35,976 nucleotides of DNA. It comes from Afipia sp. (lineage in GTDB: Bacteria > Pseudomonadota > Alphaproteobacteria > Rhizobiales > Xanthobacteraceae). A program made the position numbers and the translations under genes. Each line of letters starts with the position of its first letter. Positions within the stretch are counted from its first letter, which is position 1. The stretch spans positions 1-35,976 of the forward strand of contig JAFKES010000097.1 in NCBI GenBank assembly GCA_017308495.1, read 5' to 3'. The notes below the pieces were generated by a model. It searched no databases, was not told where the DNA came from, and worked only from the letters and a program-made list of their open reading frames with translations. Of the stretch, positions 1 to 7,688 are shown piece by piece.

Positions 1-730
1 CATAGTCGCCGGCCCGCGAGGCGAGATAGATGGCGATGCCCGCCATGTCCTCCGGCGTGCCGATGCGCTTCGACGGAATGGCGTTGGCCACCGCGTCGCC
101 ATGGTCGCGCGCCGCCGTGTTCATGTCGGACTGGAACGCGCCGGGGCAGATCGCGGTGACGCAGATGTTGTCCTTGATCAGCTTCGCTGCCATGCGTCGC
201 GTCAGATGGATTACCGCCGCCTTGCTCGCCTGGTAGGAGTAGGTCTCCAGCGGATTGACGGACAGGCCGTCGATCGAGGCGATGTTGATGACCTTGCCGG
301 GCTTCTCGAACGTCGCCGCCGCGCGCAGCGGCTTGGCCAGCGCCTTGGTCAGGAAGAACAGCGACTTGACGTTGAGGTTCATCACCTTGTCCCAGCCGCT
401 CTCGGGGAATTCGTCGAAATCCGCGCCCCATGCGGCGCCGGCGTTGTTGACCAGGATGTCGAGCTTCGGCTCGCGCTTGATGATCTCGTCGGCGAGCCTG
501 TTGCAGCCCTCAATGGTGGACATGTCGATCGGCAGCGCGATGCATTCGCCGGCATAGGCCGCGGTCAATTCCTTCGCGGTCGCCTCGCATGGTCCGGCCT
601 TGCGCGCGGTGATGTAAACCCTCGATGCGCCATAGGCGAGAAAACCGCCGGCAATCATCTTGCCGATGCCGCGCGAGCCGCCGGTGACGAGAGCGACGCG
701 GCCCTTGAGGGAAAACAGATTCTCGAACAT
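1..730 (-). CDS. SDR-family oxidoreductase (partial, C-terminus beyond left edge)
   Basis: Reading the minus strand from the ATG at 730 gives about 243 residues of a classical short-chain dehydrogenase/reductase before the window ends. The Rossmann NAD(P) motif TGGSRGIG lies near residues 17-24, the NNAG motif near 90, a serine in NIASIDG near 145, and the catalytic YxxxK appears as YQASK near 160. Classical SDRs run about 250 residues, so only a short C-terminal piece is missing. The family oxidises or reduces alcohol/ketone substrates. Whether this one is a 3-oxoacyl-ACP reductase, a sugar dehydrogenase or something else cannot be told from the sequence. The next gene on this strand begins 200 bp upstream, so it is probably transcribed alone or with genes left of the window. 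Confidence 0.9.
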   Translation of the reverse strand, partial: MFENLFSLKGRVALVTGGSRGIGKMIAGGFLAYGASRVYITARKAGPCEATAKELTAAYAGECIALPIDMSTIEGCNRLADEIIKREPKLDILVNNAGAAWGADFDEFPESGWDKVMNLNVKSLFFLTKALAKPLRAAATFEKPGKVINIASIDGLSVNPLETYSYQASKAAVIHLTRRMAAKLIKDNICVTAICPGAFQSDMNTAARDHGDAVANAIPSKRIGTPEDMAGIAIYLASRAGDY

Positions 731-934
731 GGGTGTCCTCCGATTTGCTTTGAGGCGATATAGGCCCCGGGGCAAAGGGCGAGTCAAGGAAAGGCGGAGC
801 GGCGCAGGCTTGTTTGAAACATGTGGGGCTGTCGTCCCGGCCCTAGCCTGTCATCGGGCCGGCGAAGCCGGACCCGTTGGCCACGACGTCCAGCTTGTTC
901 TCTCGGTGCTAGGAGGTGTTGTCCGTGAGTGGCC
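731..934. other. Intergenic stretch, possibly a decayed repeat
   Basis: This 204-bp gap separates the SDR gene from the polysaccharide deacetylase gene. It contains short inverted pieces around 850-880 (for instance CCGGC-GAA-GCCGG) that resemble worn REP-like repeats, but no long perfect stem. I see no convincing ORF, tRNA or terminator in it. Confidence 0.3.
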
Positions 935-1993
935 CTACGCCGCGTCGACGCGGCGGAAGCCGTTCCACATCGCGGTGGCGGCGCCGGAGGTCAGCACCGC
1001 GAGGAAGCGCTCGGTCTGGTAATTGCCGTTGAGCGACAGGCGCGGCAGCGCCATCATGTGCGCGGCGTTCTCGGCGAAGATCATGCCCGGCCGCGTCGTC
1101 ACCGCCGTGGCGAAGCCGAGGTCGCGGGCGAAGGTGAATTCGCGCGCCGCGGCGGCGGCGCGGTCGCCGTAGGGATAGGCGAGATGTGTCGCCGGCCGCT
1201 GCAACTCGTGTTCGATCCGTGTCCGGCTGTCGCGCATCTCGCGCAGCGCCTCGGCGTCGCTCTCACGGGCGAGGTTGCAATGGCTGACGGTGTGGGCGCC
1301 GATCGTCACCAGCGGATCGCGCGCGAAGGCGCGCAGTTCGCTCCAGTTGAGGCACAGTTCGCGGGCGATCGCAGCATCATCGACGCCATGGCGCACGCAC
1401 AGCGCCGCCACCGCCGCGCGTACCGCGTCGTCGTCGGGCAGGCGGCGCAGCGCGCCGTGGATGCGGTCGAATGCCGCCTGCTTGGCGGCGGCGTCGATGG
1501 CGTCGAGGCGCAGCACGTCGCCGGCGATCTCGGTCTCGATCCGCTCTGCGCGGGCGAGGACACGCTCCAGCGCGATCCACCACAGCCGGCCGCAGCCGTC
1601 GGCGAAGTCGCTTGCGACATAGACGGTGAACGGCGCGTCGAACGCGCGCATCACCGGCAGCGCGTGGTCGCGGTTGTCGCGGTAGCCGTCGTCGAAGGTG
1701 AAGCAGGCGAAGCGCCGGGCGAAGTCCTGTTCGCGCAGGCGGCGGCGGGCCTCGTCCAGGGTGACGATATCGATGCCGTGGGCGCGAACATGGGCCAGCA
1801 CCGCGTGCAGGAAATGGGGGGTGATTTCCAGGTGGCGGTTGGGCTGGAATGCCGCGGCGCCGGCGGGGCGGACATGGTGCAGCATGAAGATGGTGCCGAC
1901 GCCGGCGAGAATCGGCCGCAGCACATGATGCGCGCCGGTGAAATACAGCGCATCGAGGCCGGCGCGGATGACGTTGTTGCGAAGCTGTTTCAT
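935..1993 (-). CDS. Polysaccharide deacetylase (NodB-homology, CE4)
   Basis: The 352-residue protein has a NodB homology domain, the fold of carbohydrate esterase family 4, which removes N- or O-acetyl groups from polysaccharides with a metal ion. The first metal motif is TFDDGYRD, with the Asp pair at residues 101-102. The His pair HTVSH is at 234-238, in the setting IGAHTVSHCNLA, and AYPYG at 272-276 matches the later conserved strand. A CE4 domain is normally about 200 residues; here it is split by an insert (about 135-225) between the two motifs. That insert and the start GTIFMLHHVRP are typical of the large group of rhizobial deacetylases linked to exopolysaccharide loci. No clear signal peptide is seen. 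It is divergent from the OmpA-family gene across about 170 bp. Its substrate is unknown. Confidence 0.9.
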   Translation of the reverse strand: MKQLRNNVIRAGLDALYFTGAHHVLRPILAGVGTIFMLHHVRPAGAAAFQPNRHLEITPHFLHAVLAHVRAHGIDIVTLDEARRRLREQDFARRFACFTFDDGYRDNRDHALPVMRAFDAPFTVYVASDFADGCGRLWWIALERVLARAERIETEIAGDVLRLDAIDAAAKQAAFDRIHGALRRLPDDDAVRAAVAALCVRHGVDDAAIARELCLNWSELRAFARDPLVTIGAHTVSHCNLARESDAEALREMRDSRTRIEHELQRPATHLAYPYGDRAAAAAREFTFARDLGFATAVTTRPGMIFAENAAHMMALPRLSLNGNYQTERFLAVLTSGAATAMWNGFRRVDAA

Positions 1994-2166
1994 GACGCGG
2001 GCCGAGGAATGTCCGGATCGGGGGATTTGACCGGAAAGGACTGAACAAACGGTTATCCGCGCCGGGGGGCCGTCGCGGCGCGGCGTGGACGGGACTGGCG
2101 CATTTCCAGTTTGACACCCGGGCGCGGGTTTTGTTTTGTCGGGCGTTCACCATCAGAAGGTCCGGA

Positions 2167-3561
2167 ATGAGCCGCTTGTCCAGTTGGAGCCGCAAATGGG
2201 GGCTGGGGCTGATTCCCCTGGCCCTGCTCTGGATCGTCGCGATCTGGACCAGCACCGCGCCGATCGAGGCCGATCTCGCGGCGCGCACCACCGGGGCGCT
2301 CAAGGGCTCCGTGCTGGACAAGACCCGCGTGTCGGTGTCCGGCCGCGACGTCATCCTGTCCGCCGAAGCCTTTTCCGAGCAGGGCCGCCGCACCGCGGTG
2401 GAGCAGGTCGAGGCCGTTCCCGGGGTGCGGCGGGTGAGCGACAACACCCGCCTCATTCCCGAGGCCAAGCCGTTCGTGTGGTCGGTCGAGCGCGACGTGA
2501 CGCGGATCACGCTCGGCGGCAGCGCGCCGTTGCCGGCCAGCCGGGCGCGGCTGGTGGAGGCCGCCCGCGCCGCCGGCGGCGGGGCGGAGGTCGCCGACCG
2601 CATGGCCATGGCGCGCGGCGCGCCGCCGCGCTTCGATGCCGCGGCGCTGCTGCTGGTGGATCAGATCGGCAAGCTCAAGGATGGCAAGATCACCCTCACC
2701 GACACCGGCGTCGCGCTTGCCGGCATGGCGCGCGAACTCGGCAGCCGCGAGGCCATCCTGGCGGCGCTGCGCAATCTGCCCGAGGGCTACACCCTGACCG
2801 AGAACGCCATCAAGGCGCCGCCCTATGTCTTCCGCGCCAACAAGGACCCGGTCGCGGGTACGGTGACGCTGGAAGGCTATGTGCCGGACAACAACGTCCA
2901 TGCCCAGATCGTCGCCGCAGTGGGACGCAAGTTCTTCTCCGAAAAGCTGGTGGACAATCTCAAGGCCAGCGTCGGCGCGCCGCAGGGCTTCGCCAATGCC
3001 GCGATCTCGGGGCTGGGCGCGCTCTCGCGGGTCTCGACCGGCTCGCTCGTGCTGTCCGACCGTGAGGTGAAGCTGTCCGGCGACGCGCTCTATGCGGTGG
3101 CCGGCGACCAGATTCGGGCCGGTCTCGGCGCCGATCTGCCGCAGGGCTGGAAGGCCGTGGCCGAAGTCTCGGTCAAGCCGGTGGCGAGCCCGGTGGACGC
3201 CACCGTGTGCCAGCAGCTGTTCTCCGAACTGCTCGGCAAGGCCACCATCCGCTTCGAGTCCGGCCGCGCCACCATCGACCGGGATTCGGCGGGCCTGCTC
3301 GATCGGCTGGTGGAGACGGCGCTGCGCTGTCCGGCCACCATCATCGAGGTCGCGGGTCACACCGACAGCGACGGCGACGCCGCTTCCAATATGGCGTTGT
3401 CGGAAAAGCGCGCCCAGTCGGTGGTGGATTATCTCGTCAAGGCCGGCCTGCCTGCCGGCCGGTTGATGGCGATGGGCTATGGCAGCACCCAGCCGGTCGC
3501 CGCCAACGACACCGACCAGGGCAAGGCCCAGAACCGCCGCATTGATTTCGTGGTGAGGTGA
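2167..3561 (+). CDS. BON/OmpA-domain inner-membrane-anchored protein (ArfA/Rv0899-like architecture)
   Basis: I place the start at ATG 2167, which has AGAAGG eight bases upstream, rather than a farther-upstream in-frame start. The 464-residue protein begins with one uncleaved membrane helix (about residues 10-28). A long middle region with BON-like repeats follows; examples are the segments around DKTRVSVSGRDVILSAEA and GTVTLEGYVPDNNVHAQI. The protein ends in an OmpA/MotB C-terminal domain from about 345 onward. That domain carries the peptidoglycan-binding pattern TDSDGD...NMALSEKRA and ends NRRIDFVV. Two cysteines (348 and 388) flank its first part and could form a disulfide, as in mycobacterial ArfA. 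The small membrane gene behind it starts within a few bases of this stop, so they are probably translated together. The likely role is a periplasmic link between inner membrane and cell wall. Confidence 0.85.
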   Translation: MSRLSSWSRKWGLGLIPLALLWIVAIWTSTAPIEADLAARTTGALKGSVLDKTRVSVSGRDVILSAEAFSEQGRRTAVEQVEAVPGVRRVSDNTRLIPEAKPFVWSVERDVTRITLGGSAPLPASRARLVEAARAAGGGAEVADRMAMARGAPPRFDAAALLLVDQIGKLKDGKITLTDTGVALAGMARELGSREAILAALRNLPEGYTLTENAIKAPPYVFRANKDPVAGTVTLEGYVPDNNVHAQIVAAVGRKFFSEKLVDNLKASVGAPQGFANAAISGLGALSRVSTGSLVLSDREVKLSGDALYAVAGDQIRAGLGADLPQGWKAVAEVSVKPVASPVDATVCQQLFSELLGKATIRFESGRATIDRDSAGLLDRLVETALRCPATIIEVAGHTDSDGDAASNMALSEKRAQSVVDYLVKAGLPAGRLMAMGYGSTQPVAANDTDQGKAQNRRIDFVVR

Positions 3562-3563
3562 GC

Positions 3564-3866
3564 ATGATCTATCTGGCGACATTCAATTGGGGCTGGCTTT
3601 TGGCATCGGCGCTGCTCGGCCTCGCCATGGGCTGGATCGCGTTGGTCCATCGCGGCCAGGGCTGGTCCACGGTCACGATGCGCAAGTTCATCGTGCTGGT
3701 GGCCGGGCTGGTGGCGGCCAGCGTCCTGCAGCTCGCCCCGTCCCGCGCCGGCTATTGGCTCGATCTCGGTCTCGCCATGTTCGCGGTCTATGTGGCCGGC
3801 TGCGCGGTCGGGTCCTGGCTGCGCCATCTGGTGCTGGCGCGCCCCGTTCCGGCCTCCGAGGGGTGA
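3564..3866 (+). CDS. Small hydrophobic membrane protein, function unknown
   Basis: This 100-residue protein has three hydrophobic stretches (about residues 8-24, 38-58 and 65-90), separated by short charged turns such as HRGQGWSTVTMRK. I used ATG 3564; a GTG at 3558 would overlap the preceding stop codon by four bases and would be equally consistent with translational coupling. It has no motif I recognise. Its position directly behind a BON/OmpA protein resembles the small membrane genes arfB/arfC behind arfA in mycobacteria, so a helper role for the OmpA-family protein is a reasonable guess, not a demonstrated one. Confidence 0.75.
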   Translation: MIYLATFNWGWLLASALLGLAMGWIALVHRGQGWSTVTMRKFIVLVAGLVAASVLQLAPSRAGYWLDLGLAMFAVYVAGCAVGSWLRHLVLARPVPASEG

Positions 3867-4135
3867 TCGCGGCGCGGCGCCATCACGGCCGTATCGTGAC
3901 GCCGCCGTGACACATCGCAGCGCGGCACGATGCCGTATTCCTTCATGCGGCGTCATTCTTAATGTGACGACGGACCGGAAAACGGGGTTCAATCGGCAAT
4001 CGTGGCCTCGCGGTTGTGGGGCCGGTCTGCTAGAAATCATGGATCGAGGCGTGGCCGCGCGGCGGGCGACCCGATCTCATCCCGCCCGGGACGGCGGCGG
4101 CCGGACGGCGTGCGCGATGGAATGTTGAGGTGTGG

Positions 4136-5185
4136 ATGCTGGAGACATTACGCGGGGCTGTGGCGTACCTGCGCGACAAGCAGATCCTGCACAAGCTCGG
4201 CGTCGTCTTCAGCGTCGCGATCATCGCGACCGCCTGCTACATCCTTTACCACATGCTCAAGGGCCTCGACGTCGAGGCGTTGATCGAGGCCCTGCGCGAC
4301 ACCGAATATCGCACCGTCGCGCTGGCGGCGCTGTGCGTGGCCGCAGGCTATTTCACCCTGACGTTCTACGATCTGTTCGCGCTGCGCGCCATCGGCCGCG
4401 GCGACGTGCCCTATCGGGTGGCGGCCTTCGCCGGGTTCACCAGCTATTCCATCGGCCACAATGTCGGCGCCAGCGTGTTCACTGGCGGCGTGGTGCGCTA
4501 TCGCATCTATTCGGCGCGCAACCTCACCGCCGTCGATGTCGCCAAGGTCTGCTTCCTCGCCGGCCTCACCTTCTGGCTCGGCAACGCCGCCGTGCTCGGC
4601 CTCGGCGTCGCCTATCATCCGGAGGCGGCCGCCTCCATCGACAAGCTGCCGATCTGGCTCAACCGCACCGCCGCCTTCGTCATCCTCGCCGGTCTTGTGG
4701 CCTATGTGGCTTGGGTGTGGATCAAGCCGCGCGAGTTTGGTCGCGGCAACTGGACGGTGACGCTGCCCAGCGGCCCGCTGACGCTGCTGCAGATCGTGAT
4801 CGGCATCGTCGATCTCGGGTTCTGCGCGCTGGCGATGTACATTCTGGTGCCGGACGAGCCCCATGTCGGCTTCGTCGTGGTCGCGGTGATCTTCGTGTCG
4901 GCGACGCTGCTCGGCTTCGCCAGCCATTCGCCCGGCGGGCTCGGGGTGTTCGACGCCGCCATGCTGGTCGGCCTGTTCCAGTTCGACCGCGAGGAATTGC
5001 TCGCCGGCATGCTGCTGTTCCGGGTGCTGTACTATCTGGTGCCGTTCGTGCTGTCCGTCATTCTGCTTTCGCTTCGCGAGCTTATTCTCGGCCTGCGGGC
5101 GAAGCGGGTCGCGGCGGCGCTGCACCGGCTCGACGAGGCGGCGAAGCCCGCCGCCGGCCCGGAATCGCGGTCACCGGCCGCGTAG
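4136..5185 (+). CDS. UPF0104 / MprF-type flippase-like membrane protein
   Basis: The protein (349 residues from ATG 4136) is a polytopic membrane protein of the lysylphosphatidylglycerol-synthetase transmembrane family, now often called the flippase-like domain. The family signature SHSPGGLGVFDA is near residues 261-272, and an earlier conserved loop reads YSIGHNVGASVFTGGVVRYR. About eight transmembrane helices can be traced. It lacks the cytosolic GNAT-like synthetase domain of full MprF, so it is the transmembrane part only; some such proteins act in lipid or hopanoid transport. ATG 4136 is preferred over GTG 4130 because TTGAGG ends five bases ahead of the ATG. It lies 33 bp upstream of the phoR-like gene, so the two may be cotranscribed. 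Confidence 0.85.
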   Translation: MLETLRGAVAYLRDKQILHKLGVVFSVAIIATACYILYHMLKGLDVEALIEALRDTEYRTVALAALCVAAGYFTLTFYDLFALRAIGRGDVPYRVAAFAGFTSYSIGHNVGASVFTGGVVRYRIYSARNLTAVDVAKVCFLAGLTFWLGNAAVLGLGVAYHPEAAASIDKLPIWLNRTAAFVILAGLVAYVAWVWIKPREFGRGNWTVTLPSGPLTLLQIVIGIVDLGFCALAMYILVPDEPHVGFVVVAVIFVSATLLGFASHSPGGLGVFDAAMLVGLFQFDREELLAGMLLFRVLYYLVPFVLSVILLSLRELILGLRAKRVAAALHRLDEAAKPAAGPESRSPAA

Positions 5186-5218
5186 CCGGGGACGGCGGTC
5201 GTCCCGCACGGAACGAGC

Positions 5219-6538
5219 ATGGGCATGGCAACCACCGACCCCGTATCGAATTTCGCGCCATGGCAGGATCGTCTGCGCCGTGCCGCCATTATTCTGATCG
5301 CGACCGCCCTTGGTCTCGTGGCGGCGGTGGCGTTCGGTGGCCTGTCCGCGCCCCATGCCGGACTGATGTTTGTGGTCGTCGCCGGCGCGGCGTTGGTGCC
5401 GTGGCACTTGCGCTCGGCGGTGCCCGCCGCCGATGAACTGGTCGGCGCCCGCCCGGCGGAGACGCCGGTGGTGGAGGCGCTGGTCGGCGGCATGCCCGAC
5501 GCTGCGGTGCTGCTTGATCGCGTTGGCCGGGTGCTGCATTTCAACGCCGCCGCGGCGCAGCTCGCGCCTGCGCTGCGCAGGAACGAACTGGCGCTGTTCG
5601 CGCTCCGCACCCCCGAGATCATTGCCGCGCTGCGCGAGGCCATCGCCACCCGCGCGCCGCAACGAACGTCCTATGTCGATCGGGTGCCAATGGACCGCTG
5701 GATCGAACTGATCGTGACACCGCTCGAACTGCCGGCGGCGTTCGGCGGCAACGAATACTGCCTCCTGATGACGTTCCACGATCACACTGCGCTGCGTCGG
5801 GTCGAGGAGATGCGCGCCGATTTCGTCGCCAACGCCAGCCATGAACTGCGCACGCCACTGGCGGCGCTGTCGGGCTTCATCGAGACGCTGCAGGGGCCGG
5901 CGCGCGACGACGCGCGGGCGCGCGAGCGCTTTCTCGGCATCATGCAGGCGCAGGCCACCCGCATGGCGCGGCTGATCGACGATCTGCTGTCGCTGTCGCG
6001 CGTCGAGTTGAGCGAGCATGTGCGGCCGGACCGGATGGTCGATCTCGTGCCGCTGGTGCGTCAGGTGGTGGACGGGCTCGAACCCCTGGCGCGCGAGCGC
6101 CAGGTCGCGGTGGAGATGCTACTGCCATCGACGCCGGTGACCGTCGCCGGTGACGCCGAGGAACTGCTGCGGCTGTTCGAGAACCTGATCGGGAACGGCC
6201 TGAAATACGGCGCGTCAGGCGGCCGCGTGATCGTGTCGCTGGCCGAGCGGGCGGCGGCCGACGGCGCCGGCGAGGCGTGCTTTGCTGTGCGCGATTTCGG
6301 CCCGGGCATCGCGCCCGAGCATCTGCCGCGCCTCACCGAGCGGTTCTATCGCGCCGATGTCGGCGACAGCCGCGCCCAGGGCGGCACCGGCCTCGGGCTA
6401 TCTCTGGTCAAGCACATCCTCAAGCGCCACCGCGGCCGGCTCCAGATCGAGAGCGTGTTCGGGCAGGGCGCGACCTTCACCGCCTGCCTGCCGGTGGTGA
6501 AAGCCGCCGGGCGCGACGACGTCGCCACGCCGGAGTAG
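5219..6538 (+). CDS. phoR: PhoR-type sensor histidine kinase
   Basis: This 439-residue kinase has two N-terminal membrane helices (about 20-42 and 46-62), a PAS-like region (about 80-195), a HisKA domain and a HATPase domain. The H-box NASHELRTPLAALSGF has the phospho-accepting His at 208. The N-box is ENLIGNGLKYG, the G1 box DFGPGI, and the G2 box GGTGLGLSLVKHI. This arrangement, with a short N-terminus lacking a periplasmic domain and a PAS domain ahead of the H-box, matches PhoR of the phosphate regulon, which relays phosphate status from the Pst transporter to PhoB. The gene symbol is inferred from architecture. Unusually, no pst, phoU or phoB gene follows; the next gene is convergent gcrA. 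Confidence 0.8.
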   Translation: MGMATTDPVSNFAPWQDRLRRAAIILIATALGLVAAVAFGGLSAPHAGLMFVVVAGAALVPWHLRSAVPAADELVGARPAETPVVEALVGGMPDAAVLLDRVGRVLHFNAAAAQLAPALRRNELALFALRTPEIIAALREAIATRAPQRTSYVDRVPMDRWIELIVTPLELPAAFGGNEYCLLMTFHDHTALRRVEEMRADFVANASHELRTPLAALSGFIETLQGPARDDARARERFLGIMQAQATRMARLIDDLLSLSRVELSEHVRPDRMVDLVPLVRQVVDGLEPLARERQVAVEMLLPSTPVTVAGDAEELLRLFENLIGNGLKYGASGGRVIVSLAERAAADGAGEACFAVRDFGPGIAPEHLPRLTERFYRADVGDSRAQGGTGLGLSLVKHILKRHRGRLQIESVFGQGATFTACLPVVKAAGRDDVATPE

Positions 6539-6585
6539 GCCGTTCGCGCGCGATCGGCGAGCGCGCGCGGTCCGGCAGCTTCCGC

Positions 6586-6618
6586 AACAAAAAAGCCTCA
6601 TCGCGGGGATGAGGCTTT
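6586..6618 (-). terminator. Rho-independent terminator of gcrA (possibly bidirectional)
   Basis: A perfect 11-bp stem, 6592-6602 pairing with 6608-6618, encloses a five-base loop. Read on the minus strand, the stem runs into six consecutive T's (6594 back to 6589), the textbook signature of an intrinsic terminator for gcrA, whose stop codon is 37 bp away. Read on the plus strand, the stem ends in only three T's, so termination of the convergent phoR-like transcript would be weaker. Confidence 0.9.
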
Positions 6619-6654
6619 GATGTGATCCGGGCGGTCGAGGAGGACTGACGGTTC

Positions 6655-7134
6655 TCACTTCCCCGGTGTCGGGCGAGTGGCGCGGCGGCGATCGGAGGCG
6701 GGCTGGTAGGCGATGCGCGAGTGGTGGGCGCAATACGGCAGCCCGGTCAGGGTTTTGCCGCCGCAGAAGAAGAAATCCGCGCTGCCCGGATCGCCCACCG
6801 GCCAGTGGCAGGTGCTCTCGTTGAGTTCCAGCAGCGTCAGCCGCTGGCTCATCGGCACCACGTTGTCATAAATCACCGGATCGGTTTCGGCCTCGACCTC
6901 GAAGGCGTGGGCCAGCGCGGTGTTGCCGCGGGCGACCGGGCGGCTGATACGCATCATGTGCTGGGCCGGGCGCACCTTGCGCTGCCGCGGCGCCGCCAGC
7001 CGGTGCACCTTGCCGATCACGGCGTTGCGGGTGATGTTGCCGAGTTCGGCGGCGATCTGGCTTGCCGAAAGGCCGGCTTCCCAGAGCTTTTTCAACTGTT
7101 CAACGCGATCGTCGGTCCAGCTCATTACCGTCAT
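6655..7134 (-). CDS. gcrA: GcrA cell cycle regulator
   Basis: The 159-residue protein starts MTVMSWTDDRVEQLKKLW, the hallmark N-terminus of GcrA. GcrA is the alphaproteobacterial transcription factor that works with sigma-70 RNA polymerase at promoters carrying CcrM-methylated GANTC sites. The N-terminal DNA-binding helix-turn-helix covers about residues 1-45 (ASQIAAELG...RNAVIGKVHRL). The C-terminal polymerase-binding part includes CHWPVGDPGSADFFFCGG and YCAHHSRIAYQP, with cysteines and histidines as in known GcrA. The start at 7134 has AAGGAA about seven bases upstream on the minus strand; an upstream in-frame extension lacks family similarity. A strong terminator follows the gene. Confidence 0.95.
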   Translation of the reverse strand: MTVMSWTDDRVEQLKKLWEAGLSASQIAAELGNITRNAVIGKVHRLAAPRQRKVRPAQHMMRISRPVARGNTALAHAFEVEAETDPVIYDNVVPMSQRLTLLELNESTCHWPVGDPGSADFFFCGGKTLTGLPYCAHHSRIAYQPASDRRRATRPTPGK

Positions 7135-7545
7135 CGCACATTTCCTTTTGTCTCGCGCCGGCCAGTCCTGACGCGGCGTCGCGATTGCAGATGTCCGAAA
7201 TCCCTGCGGGCAGAATCCCTTAGCCCTCGCCGGATGCTCGGGAGCGACCGGACGTTTACGCTGCACACCAGACCGTCGAAGGATCAGAACCGCCGCACGA
7301 GATGTCGTACTTAACGAGAAAAATGCTACAATATGGCGTGACTCACGCGCAAGAGTCGGCCTTTCTGCGTCCACATCTTCCGGCTGGAACTTAAATAAAT
7401 TTGCTGTGTCGCGGGGCCGCGAAAAGCGGGTTTTCGGTTCCCCGTGGTCCGCTCAAGGCCCCGGAGCAGCACGGAAATGCCGGAAAAGGAGGCGGATCGC
7501 CGTTCCTTGAGCCCGCACCATGAGTTCGGAAAAGGGCCGCGTGGA

Positions 7546-7573
7546 TTGACACCGCAAGGTCCGCCAATAGAAT
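7546..7573 (+). promoter_or_regulatory. Sigma-70 promoter of argD-argF
   Basis: A perfect -35 hexamer TTGACA (7546-7551) is followed after 16 bases by TAGAAT (7568-7573); shifting by one gives AGAATA with a 17-base spacer. Transcription should begin near 7580. That leaves a leader of about 110 bases before the argD ATG at 7689, beginning with a hairpin. Confidence 0.6.
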
Positions 7574-7581
7574 AACCGTTG

Positions 7582-7606
7582 CGTGCCGCCTGTTTCGGGC
7601 GGCACG
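7582..7606 (+). promoter_or_regulatory. Hairpin at the predicted 5' end of the argD leader
   Basis: A perfect 9-bp GC-rich stem (7582-7590 with 7598-7606) closes a seven-base loop and is followed by a broken T-run (TTTCGTTTC). It starts within a few bases of the predicted transcription start, so it could be a 5'-end stabilising hairpin or an early attenuator. A second hairpin lies at 7637-7652 (6-bp stem, CTGG loop). Neither matches a riboswitch class I recognise. Confidence 0.5.
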
Positions 7607-7688
7607 TTTCGTTTCCGGGGCAGGCAATCCGGTCCATGCGCGCTGGCGCGCAGGGCGGTCCGCGCTCCCTACTGTCGATCAGGTCGCC

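Larger units (their letters stand above)
7135..7688. other. 554-bp divergent regulatory region between gcrA and argD
   Basis: No convincing gene lies here. The half near gcrA holds three GANTC sites (7213-7217, 7340-7344, 7353-7357), the target of the CcrM methylase, plus an AT-rich tract (about 7388-7405). The half near argD holds a good sigma-70 promoter (7546-7573) and two hairpins (7582-7606 and 7637-7652). Open frames crossing the region on the minus strand continue antisense through argD and look like GC-rich shadows. Confidence 0.6.

Noticed and set aside
2053..3582. Minus-strand 509-codon frame opposite the OmpA-family gene
   Set aside because: Shadow of the plus-strand gene, which has a signal/anchor helix, domains and a ribosome site.
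7582..7606. argD leader hairpin as an independent terminator
   Set aside because: The T-run is interrupted by C and G, and the stem starts at the predicted transcription start, so it was listed as a leader element.
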